From the NCBI GenBank assembly GCA_946491915.1, contig CAMLYR010000080.1:1-6968 (forward strand): 6,968 nt of DNA, in the 5' to 3' direction. The notes below the pieces were generated by a model, which had not been told where the DNA came from, searched no databases, and saw nothing but the letters and a program-made list of their open reading frames with translations. A program made the translations under genes and the position numbers. The stretch comes from an uncultured Clostridium sp. GTDB lineage: Bacteria; Bacillota_A; Clostridia; TANB77; CAG-508. Shown here piece after piece: positions 1 to 6,911 of the stretch (within the stretch, counting starts at the first letter, position 1; every line of letters starts with the position of its first letter).

Positions 1-423
1 TTTATCTTTAAATTTCTTTTTTAAACTTGAAAGTTCCATATCTTTTGTACTTTTTGATGGTCTCATTTTAGCAGCTGCCCAGATAATTCCTGTTAACTCA
101 TCTGTTGCAAATAAGATTTTTTCCATTTCATGTTCTGGTTTTACATCTGAACAAATACCATATCCATGACTACAAATCGCATGTACCAATTCTTCACTTG
201 CATTGATTTCTTTTAGTAATTCTGGTGCTTTTTTACAATGCTCTTCTGGATATTGTTCAAAGTCAACATCATGTAATAATCCTGCGATTCCCCAAAACTC
301 TTCATCATATCCATTTTCTCTTGCAAAATATCTCATAACACTTTCTACTGTTAAAGCATGTCTTAAATGAAATTCCTCCTTGTTATATTTTTTCAATAAT
401 TGCATTGCATCTTTTCTTTCCAT
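1..423 (-). CDS. HD-domain (HDIG-type) hydrolase, C-terminus cut off by the window edge
   Basis: This is the N-terminal 141 codons of a minus-strand gene that continues past the left edge, so there is no stop codon in view. The start at 423 is set by GGAGG placed seven bases upstream. The translation shows the metal-binding pattern of the HD superfamily: HLRH at residues 19-22, LLHD at 49-52 (H51, D52), H81 and H86 further on, and a late aspartate in ATDELTG (D108). The stretch EFWGIAGLLHDVDFEQYP (42-59) and the later MRPSKS are typical of a common HD/HDIG family of clostridial proteins usually near 180-190 residues, so roughly three quarters should be here. HD proteins are metal-dependent phosphohydrolases, often acting on nucleotides; the substrate of this family is not known to me. 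It is the last visible gene of the leftward operon, 35 bases after plsC. The family call is firm, the function is open. Confidence 0.88.
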   Translation of the reverse strand, partial: MERKDAMQLLKKYNKEEFHLRHALTVESVMRYFARENGYDEEFWGIAGLLHDVDFEQYPEEHCKKAPELLKEINASEELVHAICSHGYGICSDVKPEHEMEKILFATDELTGIIWAAAKMRPSKSTKDMELSSLKKKFKDK

Positions 424-458
424 TTCTATTCCTCCATTTTTTACAAAATTAATATAAA

Positions 459-1253
459 CTATAAATTATCTTCTTTATCTACTGCTTCCCTCATTTCTGA
501 AGCAACCTCTTGCTTTAATTCCTCTATTTGTTGTCTTATATATTTATCACTATCAGAATAAACTGGTTTTAATATCTTTAATGTCACATCTTTCTTTCTT
601 TTAACTACTTTTCTAATTCCAGTTGGTTCTCTGAAAATAAATACACAAGGAACAACAGGAACTTGATTTCTAACTGCCATATCAAATGCACCATTTTTAA
701 AATTTCGTATTTTCTGACAATATGGCCATAATGATGCTTCTGGATAAACATGTACAATATTTTTTTCTTTTAATAAATCACTAATTGCTTTTATAAAATA
801 CTTTTTGTTTTCTATACTTTTTGGTATTGGGATTGCTCTTAATAATTTTATTAATTTTCTAACAAAAGGGATTTTAAAACTTTCCTCTTGTGTTGTATAA
901 TAGATTTTTTTATCTTTAAAAGCTAAACCTATCATAGCACAATCTAGAAATAGTACATGATTTGATACACTAATAGCACCATCCTCTAAATTTTCTATAT
1001 TTTCTTGTCCCTCAATTTTAAAATCATAAATAATTTTCATAAGGACTTTTAATATTGGATAGGCAATACCATAATATATAAAATCAGAACATATAGAAAA
1101 TATAGAATTTTCCTTTGGTACATACTCATAATCTGTATCAATCTTAAATTCACAAGGAGTCCATAAATCTATTATATTTGCATTCTCGTTTTGTTCTAAA
1201 TTTTCTAATTCTTCTATACTTTCTATGTTTTCTATAACACCCTTCATTTTCAT
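459..1253 (-). CDS. plsC: 1-acyl-sn-glycerol-3-phosphate acyltransferase (PlsC family)
   Basis: A 264-residue PlsC/LPLAT-family acyltransferase, expected to acylate lysophosphatidic acid to phosphatidic acid at the inner face of the membrane. All the family blocks are visible: NHVLFLD at 98-104 gives the catalytic HX4D motif (H99, D104); RAIPIPK at 139-145 fits block II; YPEASLWP at 170-177 replaces the more usual EGTRS of block III; FKNGAF lies at 185-190; and VPVVPC at 198-203 is block IV. Residues about 51-78 are hydrophobic and could anchor the protein to the membrane. The acidic N-terminal tail of about 45 residues is longer than in minimal PlsC proteins. The start is ambiguous: ATG at 1253 or ATG at 1247 (MKMK); the AAGGA upstream lies 5-6 bases from the first and 11-12 from the second. 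The stop is TAG. The gene lies 37 bases after a diacylglycerol-type glycosyltransferase gene, which supports a shared lipid role. Acyl chain and exact acceptor preference cannot be read from the sequence. Confidence 0.88.
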   Translation of the reverse strand: MKMKGVIENIESIEELENLEQNENANIIDLWTPCEFKIDTDYEYVPKENSIFSICSDFIYYGIAYPILKVLMKIIYDFKIEGQENIENLEDGAISVSNHVLFLDCAMIGLAFKDKKIYYTTQEESFKIPFVRKLIKLLRAIPIPKSIENKKYFIKAISDLLKEKNIVHVYPEASLWPYCQKIRNFKNGAFDMAVRNQVPVVPCVFIFREPTGIRKVVKRKKDVTLKILKPVYSDSDKYIRQQIEELKQEVASEMREAVDKEDNL

Positions 1254-1290
1254 CCCATTCCTTTTTTCGATACTTCTTTAAAGAAATCCT

Positions 1291-3219
1291 CTATTTTTTC
1301 TGCATTTCTCTTATGACAATATCTGCTATTTTATCACATGTATCTTTTCTAATATATTTTTCTTGATTTTCAATCATTTGATTTTGTAATGTTTCATCTT
1401 TTAAAAGTTTTTTGGTCTTTTCTAGTACCTCTTCTATTGTATCACATTTAATTGCCATTTTTCTTTTATCAAAAAAATTTGCATTATAATTTTCACAACC
1501 TGGTATTGGCATTGTATGGATAAATGGCTTTCTTAGCGTTGCTATCTCTGTTGTTGTTAATCCTCCTGGCTTGCTAAGAATAATATCACTTGCTTTCATA
1601 TAATGACTAATTTTATCTGTATATGGTAGTATAATTATATTTTTTGTATTTTTATACTCTTTTTTTAGTGTATTGAATAATTCTTCATTATGTCCACAAG
1701 AAACTATAAAATTTACCTGTTTCATATCTTCATGTAATTTTTTAATCATCTCTGTTACATTTCCAAATTCCATACTGCCTGTTAAGATTAACACATATTT
1801 TTCATTAACATCAAATTTTAATTTTTCCTTATAGTCTTTTTTATCATATGGTTGTCTATATGTTTTTGCTGTCGGAATTCCAAAAGGTAATAATTTCTTT
1901 TCTGGTATTCCTTTGTTTTTAAAATCTTCTTTCAAATCTTCACTTGGTATGACAAAATAGTCTGGGTTTGTTTCTTCCCAAAACGGAATACATACATAAT
2001 CTGTTGCCACTGCCATAAATTTTATATGATGCTCTTTTTTGATAGCTGTTAAAGATTGTGCAGCAAATAAATGTGTTGTAATAATATATTTATAATTATT
2101 ATCTACGATATATTTATATAATCTTTTCTTGTTTAAAAAGTTCAAAGCATATACTGGTGATTTCAAATTGATTCTTTGATAAATTTCACCAAGTTTATAT
2201 ACCACTTTAAATACTTTTCCGTTTTCTCTTGTAGAATGAATATATAGTTTACTCACATTATTTCTAACTTTTTGATTCACAATATCTAAATATTCAATAA
2301 AATCTGTATCAATTCCTTTTCTAATTAAATTTTCTTGAATTGCTTTAGCTGCTGAGTTATGTCCTCCTCCTGTTCCACAAGATAATATCAATACCTTTTC
2401 TTTTGCATTTTTTCGTATTAATTTTTCTACTTTATGATAAAAACAATCTAGCCTTCCTATATATTGCTTATTCCATGGCTTGTTTCTACCAAAATAGTGG
2501 ATAATAACTGTGTTTCTACAAATCCATCGTAATCCGATTTGATTTTTTGGATGATTAATATTATATGCATTTAATGTTCTTTCTCCTAAGTTATATTTTA
2601 AGCTATCCACTAATTTGATTTTATCTCCAAATATGGATACAAGTATATCTTGGTCTGGCAATAATAATTTCTTTTCATTCTTTTCTATAAATGCTTTTAC
2701 TTCTTTTTCTATAGGAATGGATCTTAAAGCATTCAAATTGATTAGCAAAACACCTGTATTGATATATGGCTCATCTTCTTTTATATTTAATCGGATTTCA
2801 TTTAGTTTATGTAATACTTTTTTGACATGTGTTGCTGCAACATAATAGTTATTCTCAAAATCTGTTTCATATAATTCTTTTAATGGATTTATGACAATCG
2901 TATCTGCATCTAAGTAAAGAATTCTTTCTAAACCTTGTGGCAAATAGTTACTAGCAAAAATTCTAAAATAAATCTCTACAGGATATCGTTTTTCATATAC
3001 TGGAAATTGTTGAATTTCATTTTCAGATATATGAATGAAATGAATTTGAAATCGTTTTAAATCTAAATTATTATGGATTATCTTCCAATCAGATTTTTCT
3101 AAATCTCTATGTAGTACATATATATCAAAATTTTCTTTTGTATTAGAATACTGAATAGAATTTAATAATATATTTACTTGTTTTACATATTTTTTATTAA
3201 CGGTTATTAAAATATTCAT
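1291..3219 (-). CDS. Bifunctional glycosyltransferase: GT8 domain fused to an MGDG synthase/UgtP-like (GT28) domain
   Basis: A 642-residue protein that joins two glycosyltransferases. Residues 1 to about 265 are a GT8 domain (GT-A fold): YLDADTIV at 102-109 carries the metal and nucleotide-sugar binding DxD (D104, D106), YINTGVLLIN at 152-161 and LPDQDILV at 187-194 are GT8 blocks, and HYFGRNKPW at 241-249 is the typical C-terminal GT8 signature. From about 274 a GT-B domain begins: LSCGTGGGH (279-287) matches the N-terminal part of MGDG synthase/UgtP proteins, then TTHLFAA (381-387), ATDY (405-408), GSMEFGN (481-487), and the sugar-nucleotide site SKPGGLTTTEIA (549-560). The second half should transfer a sugar to diacylglycerol. 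The GT8 half may add a further sugar, but its acceptor is unknown. No transmembrane helix or signal peptide is obvious. ATG at 3219 is the first usable start, because a TAG in frame lies three codons upstream. The stop is TAG in an A6 context. It sits between the dGTPase-like gene (9-base gap) and plsC. Confidence 0.87.
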   Translation of the reverse strand: MNILITVNKKYVKQVNILLNSIQYSNTKENFDIYVLHRDLEKSDWKIIHNNLDLKRFQIHFIHISENEIQQFPVYEKRYPVEIYFRIFASNYLPQGLERILYLDADTIVINPLKELYETDFENNYYVAATHVKKVLHKLNEIRLNIKEDEPYINTGVLLINLNALRSIPIEKEVKAFIEKNEKKLLLPDQDILVSIFGDKIKLVDSLKYNLGERTLNAYNINHPKNQIGLRWICRNTVIIHYFGRNKPWNKQYIGRLDCFYHKVEKLIRKNAKEKVLILSCGTGGGHNSAAKAIQENLIRKGIDTDFIEYLDIVNQKVRNNVSKLYIHSTRENGKVFKVVYKLGEIYQRINLKSPVYALNFLNKKRLYKYIVDNNYKYIITTHLFAAQSLTAIKKEHHIKFMAVATDYVCIPFWEETNPDYFVIPSEDLKEDFKNKGIPEKKLLPFGIPTAKTYRQPYDKKDYKEKLKFDVNEKYVLILTGSMEFGNVTEMIKKLHEDMKQVNFIVSCGHNEELFNTLKKEYKNTKNIIILPYTDKISHYMKASDIILSKPGGLTTTEIATLRKPFIHTMPIPGCENYNANFFDKRKMAIKCDTIEEVLEKTKKLLKDETLQNQMIENQEKYIRKDTCDKIADIVIREMQKK

Positions 3220-3235
3220 AAATATCTATTATTTT

Positions 3236-3244
3236 CCCTCTCCT
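3236..3244 (-). promoter_or_regulatory. Distant, weak ribosome binding site of the glycosyltransferase gene
   Basis: On the minus strand AGGAGAGGG lies inside the last codons of the dGTPase-like gene and ends 16 bases before the glycosyltransferase ATG, farther than the usual 5-9. Nothing better lies closer. With only nine bases between stop and start, translation of the glycosyltransferase may depend on ribosomes finishing the upstream gene; this is inference. Confidence 0.4.
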
Positions 3245-4710
3245 TGTATTTGGGTATTATCTTTTTGTGCCTTTGCTACAGTTTTCCAGTTACTTTGTAT
3301 GTATACTTCATCTTGTAAATCTTTTATATCTCTATATTTTCTTGTTAAAGATTTTGCTTGTTCTTGTGAAATCAATGCTTCTTTTTTTAATAATTGTAAA
3401 AACTCAGAATCATTTAATGAAGCAATATATTTACCAGCCATTAATTTTGCCACTCTTATTTTCATATCTTCATAATACTTAGGTAATTTTCCTGAAAGTA
3501 CGCCTTTATATATGGTTCCTATTTCTGCCTTTCTAGTTTCTGCATTATATCCAATCATTTCTCCATTATTTAACTTTCTCATATAACGAGATATATAAGT
3601 TTTTATTCTTGCATTTTTCTTTGTATAATCTAATCCTAGTTCTTCTTTATCTCTATATAGTTTTTGCCTTAATACATGGTCTCTAGCAATATCTAATTCT
3701 TCTCCAATAGATTCCTTTAAAGCCATTTTGGCAGTTCTTTTTGTGAATTGTAAATCTCTTGCATCTGATTTTAATACATATCTGATAAATTTTTCATCAT
3801 TTTCACTATAATCTGATGGTGTTTCCACTTTACCCTCATCCTCTATTTCCATTTCGTCTTGTGAAAGCCTTAATGTTGCTGATATAAGTCTATTACATTC
3901 TCTTTTTCCTTGATTTTGAGTATCTTCTTCACTTCTTTGCTCAATTTTTTCATCCAAATTTTCTTCTAAAAAGATTTTTGCATATTTATCTCTTAACTTA
4001 CGAATTGCTGGTGGATAAGTTCCTTGATCTTCTTTTAGTATAACATTATCTACTGCTTTTTGATTATTTAAATTTCTTAATTGATTCATTAGAGTCATTA
4101 CTTTTGGAGACATCGTAATTTTTCCTTTTGTACTGTTGGCTATAACGTCATTTACAAAAATTTCTTTTAATCTTTCTGCTATTTTTGAATAGGATTTTTC
4201 TTTATTCGCTACATCAATTTCTGCTTTATCAATTCCTAAAGCAGTTAACACACGAATATAATCCTCATCTAAAGTATCTACAATATTTCCCTTTTTATCT
4301 CTTACTAATCCTTCTCTTAGTCCATCAACCATATCTAATGGAATGTATGAAATTTGATCTGCTAATCTCATTAAAGATGCCTCTGCTGTTGCTGGTTTAA
4401 TCGTTCTATCATAGCCCCTTACACTATAACATTTTAGCATTTCTAATTCAAAATCTTTTTCTGTTTTTCTGACATTTGGTATATATTCTTTTTCTGGAGT
4501 TTCTCCATTATGTGTATTAATACCATCCATGATAAGCCATAAAGATTCTCTTATTTTTCCTAATTCTTTAGGCCCAATTTCTGGGTTATGTACTTTTATT
4601 TTCTCTATGATTTGATCATATATATGTTCTGTAAAAACTAGTTCTCTGCTACCGACTGCATTATGGCATACCAATCCTAAGCCATCATCTTCTTGAATAT
4701 TCGATATCCA

Positions 4711-4713
4711 TCA
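4711..4713 (-). other. In-frame TGA (codon 113) inside the dGTPase-like gene
   Basis: The minus-strand codons around it read GGA GAA TGA TGG ATA TCG. All 13 tryptophans in the complete and partial proteins of this window are TGG, and the other genes contain no in-frame TGA, so a reassigned code is unlikely. One-base changes that would restore the frame include TGG (Trp), AGA or CGA (Arg) and TGT/TGC (Cys). I see no convincing selenocysteine-insertion hairpin in the following bases, only the loopless palindrome GAATATTC. Confidence 0.9.
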
Positions 4714-5093
4714 TTCTCCACTATGTCCTAAAAAAGTATGTCCAATATCGTGATGTTTTGCCATGATTCCTACGATTTGTTCATTTAGCCCTAATTTCTT
4801 AGCAATCTCCTTGGTGATTTTTTCTACATCCTCTTGATGTGTTTTTCTAACCGTAGTTTCCCCTGATGATTTTCTAAGTCCTTTTACCATCATGGTTTCA
4901 TCACAACTTTTTTTGTTGTATAAAGTTAATACCATATCCATTTCATTTGCATATTTTTCTAATCTTTTTAATTCTAGTTGTCTATGAAATCTTTTTGTTT
5001 TATCAATTGTTCTTCCCTGAAAATCTTTTATTGTATTTTTTATTTTCATAATTCTCTCCCTTTTCTTCTCTATTCAAATTCGCAACTGTTAAA

Positions 5094-5122
5094 ATTATAC
5101 CACAAATCTTGAAATTTGTACA
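5094..5122 (-). promoter_or_regulatory. Promoter of the leftward operon
   Basis: Reading leftward, TGTACA (5122-5117) and TATAAT (5099-5094) are separated by 17 bases, and TGG directly before TATAAT makes it an extended -10. Transcription would begin near 5087, giving a leader of about 38 bases that contains the GGGAG ribosome binding site of the dGTPase-like gene. The -35 matches the sigma-A consensus at four of six positions. A 6-base inverted repeat, ACAAAT/ATTTGT (5102-5107 and 5114-5119), lies between the two boxes. Confidence 0.62.
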
Positions 5123-5178
5123 TATATAGCATTTTAATACTTTTGTTGCAAAATTATGTAAATTTTCCGAATATTTTC

Positions 5179-5227
5179 TTGTTTTATCCCAGAAATACTT
5201 GTATATTTTACGTTTTTATAATATAAT
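5179..5227 (+). promoter_or_regulatory. Promoter region of the pfkB-purE-purC unit (two overlapping candidates)
   Basis: Two sigma-A-like arrangements overlap. One is TTGTTT (5179-5184), 17 bases, TATATT (5202-5207), giving a leader of about 35 bases. The other is TTGTAT (5199-5204), 17 bases, TATAAT (5222-5227), with a better -10, but its start near 5234 would leave almost no leader before GGGAGG at 5235-5240. I favour the first for that reason. Such AT-rich sequence yields chance matches, so neither is certain. Confidence 0.5.
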
Positions 5228-5248
5228 TTCCAATGGGAGGAATGAATT

Positions 5249-6151
5249 ATGTCTAAACTATTTATATCTCATGGAGATATTATATTAGATAATATCTATA
5301 ATGGAGATTTAGAATTAATTAAACAAGATGGCGGTGGTAGTAACTGGAACACATTATATAACTTATCTTATCTAGGTGAAACCTGTTACGCTGTTGGTAC
5401 TTGTGGTAAAGACAAAGAAGGTGATATTGCCCTTTCTTCTTTAAAAGCAGGTAATGTAAATACAGACCTTGTTCGTCGTGATGATATTTCTACTTCTATC
5501 ATGAATATTATCATTCCAAATCAGAGCGAATTAGGTGATAACAGTATTATTCATAGTTGGTATTCACCAATTACTAACAAACGCACTTTATTTTTCAGAG
5601 ACAATCTTCCAATAGAATTACCAAAAAATATGTTGGAAAATGATATTTATGTCTTGCTAGATAAATTTGAAACCATTAATTTTGATTTTATTTCAAATCT
5701 TCAAAAGAAAAAAGTTTGCTTAGATATTGGACATGTTCGTTTTATTGAGCATTTTACAAAACAATATTTAACAATGTTTTTTAAAACTGCAAATTTAATT
5801 CAATTGAATGAAACGGTTAAACCTTTATTATTTGAACGTTTACAAATTCAAGATGAATTTGAATTTTTTAATTTACTTGATTTAGATTTGTTAGTTGTTA
5901 CAAAAGGAAAAAAAGGTGCTACCTTTATCTTTAAAGAAAACAATGAATTAAAAACCATTGATAAAGAACCTGAAGTTATTGCAAAAGTAATTGATTCTTC
6001 AGGAGCTGGAGATGCTTTCTTTGCTTCAGTTATTCAAGGGTATGCCTATACAGATACTATTAATTCAGATTTTATTAATAAGATTTTTTCTACTGCCAAT
6101 AAGGCTTCTAGAGAAGTAATTAGTCAACTTGGTAGTCGAAGAACATCTTAA
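5249..6151 (+). CDS. PfkB-family carbohydrate/nucleoside kinase
   Basis: A 300-residue cytosolic kinase of the ribokinase/PfkB family, of usual length, expected to phosphorylate a sugar or nucleoside with ATP. The N-terminal signature is seen as GGGSNWNTLYNLSYLG (28-43), the NxxE-type metal/phosphate region as QLNE (186-189), a nucleotide-binding strand as LVVTKGKKGATF (215-226), and the C-terminal signature as DSSGAGDAFFA (249-259), where D255 is the expected catalytic base and GAG forms the anion hole. The start at 5249 follows GGGAGG by eight bases; the stop is TAA. It is the first gene of the rightward unit, 50 bases before purE with no terminator between them, so co-transcription with the purine genes is likely. 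That hints at a link to ribose or nucleoside salvage, but substrate-binding residues in this family are not predictive by eye. Family call firm, substrate unknown. Confidence 0.9.
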   Translation: MSKLFISHGDIILDNIYNGDLELIKQDGGGSNWNTLYNLSYLGETCYAVGTCGKDKEGDIALSSLKAGNVNTDLVRRDDISTSIMNIIIPNQSELGDNSIIHSWYSPITNKRTLFFRDNLPIELPKNMLENDIYVLLDKFETINFDFISNLQKKKVCLDIGHVRFIEHFTKQYLTMFFKTANLIQLNETVKPLLFERLQIQDEFEFFNLLDLDLLVVTKGKKGATFIFKENNELKTIDKEPEVIAKVIDSSGAGDAFFASVIQGYAYTDTINSDFINKIFSTANKASREVISQLGSRRTS

Positions 6152-6201
6152 TATATAAAATAAATTAAAATTAAAAGATCATTATTAATAAGGAGGAAAA
6201 A

Positions 6202-6729
6202 ATGAAAAATTTTGATGTTGCCATTATTATGGGAAGTGATTCTGATTTATCTATTATGAAAGATGCAGCTAAATTTTTAGAAGATATGGGAATTTCTTAT
6301 GAAATGAAAATTCTTTCTGTACACAGAACACCTGAAAAAGCTATGGAATATGCTAATAGCTTAAAAGAAAATGGTGTAAAAGTTGTCATCGCTGGTGCTG
6401 GAGGTGCTGCACATTTACCTGGTGTATTTGCAGCTATGTTACCTACTGTTCCAGTCATTGGTATTCCAATTCATACAAAAACATTAGGAGGCGTTGATTC
6501 TTTATATTCAATTGTCCAAATGCCTTCAGGAATTCCAGTTGCAACAGTTGCAATCAACGGTGCTAAAAATGCTGGAATCTTAGCAACCTCTATCTTAGCT
6601 GTTGGAGATGAAAGTATAAAAGAAAAATTAGCAGCTTATAAAAATTCTTTAAAAGATGCTGTTTCTAAAAAAGATGAAAAACTTCAAGAAATGGGATATG
6701 CAAATTATTTAGAAAATATGAATAAATAA
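6202..6729 (+). CDS. purE: 5-(carboxyamino)imidazole ribonucleotide mutase, class I PurE
   Basis: A 175-residue PurE that converts N5-carboxyaminoimidazole ribonucleotide to 4-carboxy-5-aminoimidazole ribonucleotide in de novo purine synthesis. MGSDSD at 10-15 is the phosphate-binding turn, SVHRTP at 39-44 carries the conserved active-site histidine H41, GAGGAAHLPG at 65-74 carries H71, and GGVDSLYSIVQMPSGIPV (96-113) is the class I block. Length is typical of bacterial class I enzymes, which depend on a PurK partner; no purK is in view. The ribosome binding site AGGAGG ends five bases before the ATG, and the stop is TAA. It follows the pfkB-like gene by 50 bases and is followed after 182 bases by purC, the next pathway step; that gap holds the 153-base inverted-repeat element. 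Confidence 0.97.
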   Translation: MKNFDVAIIMGSDSDLSIMKDAAKFLEDMGISYEMKILSVHRTPEKAMEYANSLKENGVKVVIAGAGGAAHLPGVFAAMLPTVPVIGIPIHTKTLGGVDSLYSIVQMPSGIPVATVAINGAKNAGILATSILAVGDESIKEKLAAYKNSLKDAVSKKDEKLQEMGYANYLENMNK

Positions 6730-6731
6730 AA

Positions 6732-6884
6732 AGGTTGCCAAAGGGGACGTGTCATTTTGGCAACTTCCATAAAAATCTAACCTTATTGTATACGGAAAAA
6801 TCTACATAGGGTTAAGAGATAAAAGTTGATTTTTCCTATACAATTATAAAAGTTGCCAAAATGACACGTCCCCTTTGGCAACCT
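6732..6884. repeat. 153-base element with perfect 35-base terminal inverted repeats (MITE- or REP/BIME-like)
   Basis: The arms at 6732-6766 and 6850-6884 are exact reverse complements over 35 bases, and pairing stops at both ends. Each arm is itself an imperfect palindrome: GTTGCCAAA and TTTGGCAAC flank a G-rich core containing GGGGACGTGTCA. So the nonamer occurs four times in alternating orientation. The core is clearly richer in GC than the surroundings, which supports foreign or mobile origin. No open frame of note lies inside and no transposase is nearby. No flush target-site duplication is visible: AATAAAT occurs on both sides but is four bases off the left end. The whole would fold into a long hairpin in the purE-purC RNA. 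No U-run follows the right arm, so it is not a standard terminator. Confidence 0.85.
6785..6844. repeat. Nested inverted repeat inside the 153-base element
   Basis: The left arm 6785-6802 and right arm 6828-6844 are reverse complements over 17 pairs, except for one unpaired C at 6793. A 25-base loop separates them. Between this stem and the outer one lie 18 bases on the left and 5 on the right, so the folded form is two stacked stems with an uneven internal loop. AAAAATCTA occurs twice on the left side (6771-6779 and 6796-6804). Confidence 0.75.
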
Positions 6885-6911
6885 AATAAATTTGAAAGGA
6901 ATGTGAAAACA

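Larger units (their letters stand above)
3229..5049 (-). pseudogene. dGTPase-like HD phosphohydrolase interrupted by one in-frame TGA
   Basis: A 607-codon frame (both stops counted) starts with ATG at 5049, with GGGAG six bases upstream, and ends with TAA at 3231-3229. It is broken only by TGA at codon 113 (4713-4711). Before the stop are the first HD ligands: THQ with H71, then KHHDIGH with H100 and D101, followed by GHSGE. After it the frame reads on at once with WISNI and contains LMRLADQISY (D231 of the full frame) and LDMVDG, which match the ADEIAY...HDxxD block of dGTP triphosphohydrolases, with the usual histidine replaced by leucine. So the fourth metal ligand lies behind the stop, and the 112-residue product alone could not form the complete site. 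Intact family members hydrolyse dGTP or other dNTPs to nucleoside and triphosphate in the cytosol; the substrate here is unproven. No second lesion is seen, so the break is recent, a sequence error, or a recoded codon. As the first gene of the leftward operon, a true stop here could also reduce expression of the genes behind it. Confidence 0.82.

Noticed and set aside
1274..1285. 12-base palindrome TTCTTTAAAGAA in the gap before plsC
   Set aside because: It has no loop and no GC content, so it makes a poor hairpin; in this AT-rich sequence it is likely chance, and it may lie within coding sequence if the A6 frameshift idea is right.
2615..2845. A plus-strand open frame of 76 codons
   Set aside because: It lies wholly opposite the glycosyltransferase gene, has no ribosome binding site worth the name and no recognisable motif.
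3267..3482. A plus-strand open frame of 71 codons
   Set aside because: Antisense to the dGTPase-like gene; its leucine-rich product is what antisense reading of an AT-rich gene gives.
4185..4400. A plus-strand open frame of 71 codons
   Set aside because: Antisense to the conserved ADQISY region of the dGTPase-like gene, with no supporting signal.
3229..4674. A separate gene of 481 codons starting at TTG (4674)
   Set aside because: The TTG is an internal leucine codon in the same frame as the 5049 start; family sequence continues upstream to the TGA, and there is no properly spaced ribosome binding site.
4711..4713. TGA read as tryptophan by an alternative genetic code
   Set aside because: All 13 visible Trp codons are TGG; an AT-rich genome that reads TGA as Trp would show many TGA codons in the other genes.
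5208..5248. Purine riboswitch ahead of the pfkB-purE-purC unit
   Set aside because: The predicted leader is about 35 bases or less, too short for an aptamer, and no matching stems are present.
6732..6884. Rho-independent terminator after purE
   Set aside because: The stem is much longer than a normal terminator and the right arm is followed by AATAAATTT, not a U-run; purC follows directly.
6732..6884. CRISPR-like array because of four copies of GTTGCCAAA
   Set aside because: The copies alternate in orientation and belong to two inverted arms; there are no regular direct repeats or spacers of equal size.
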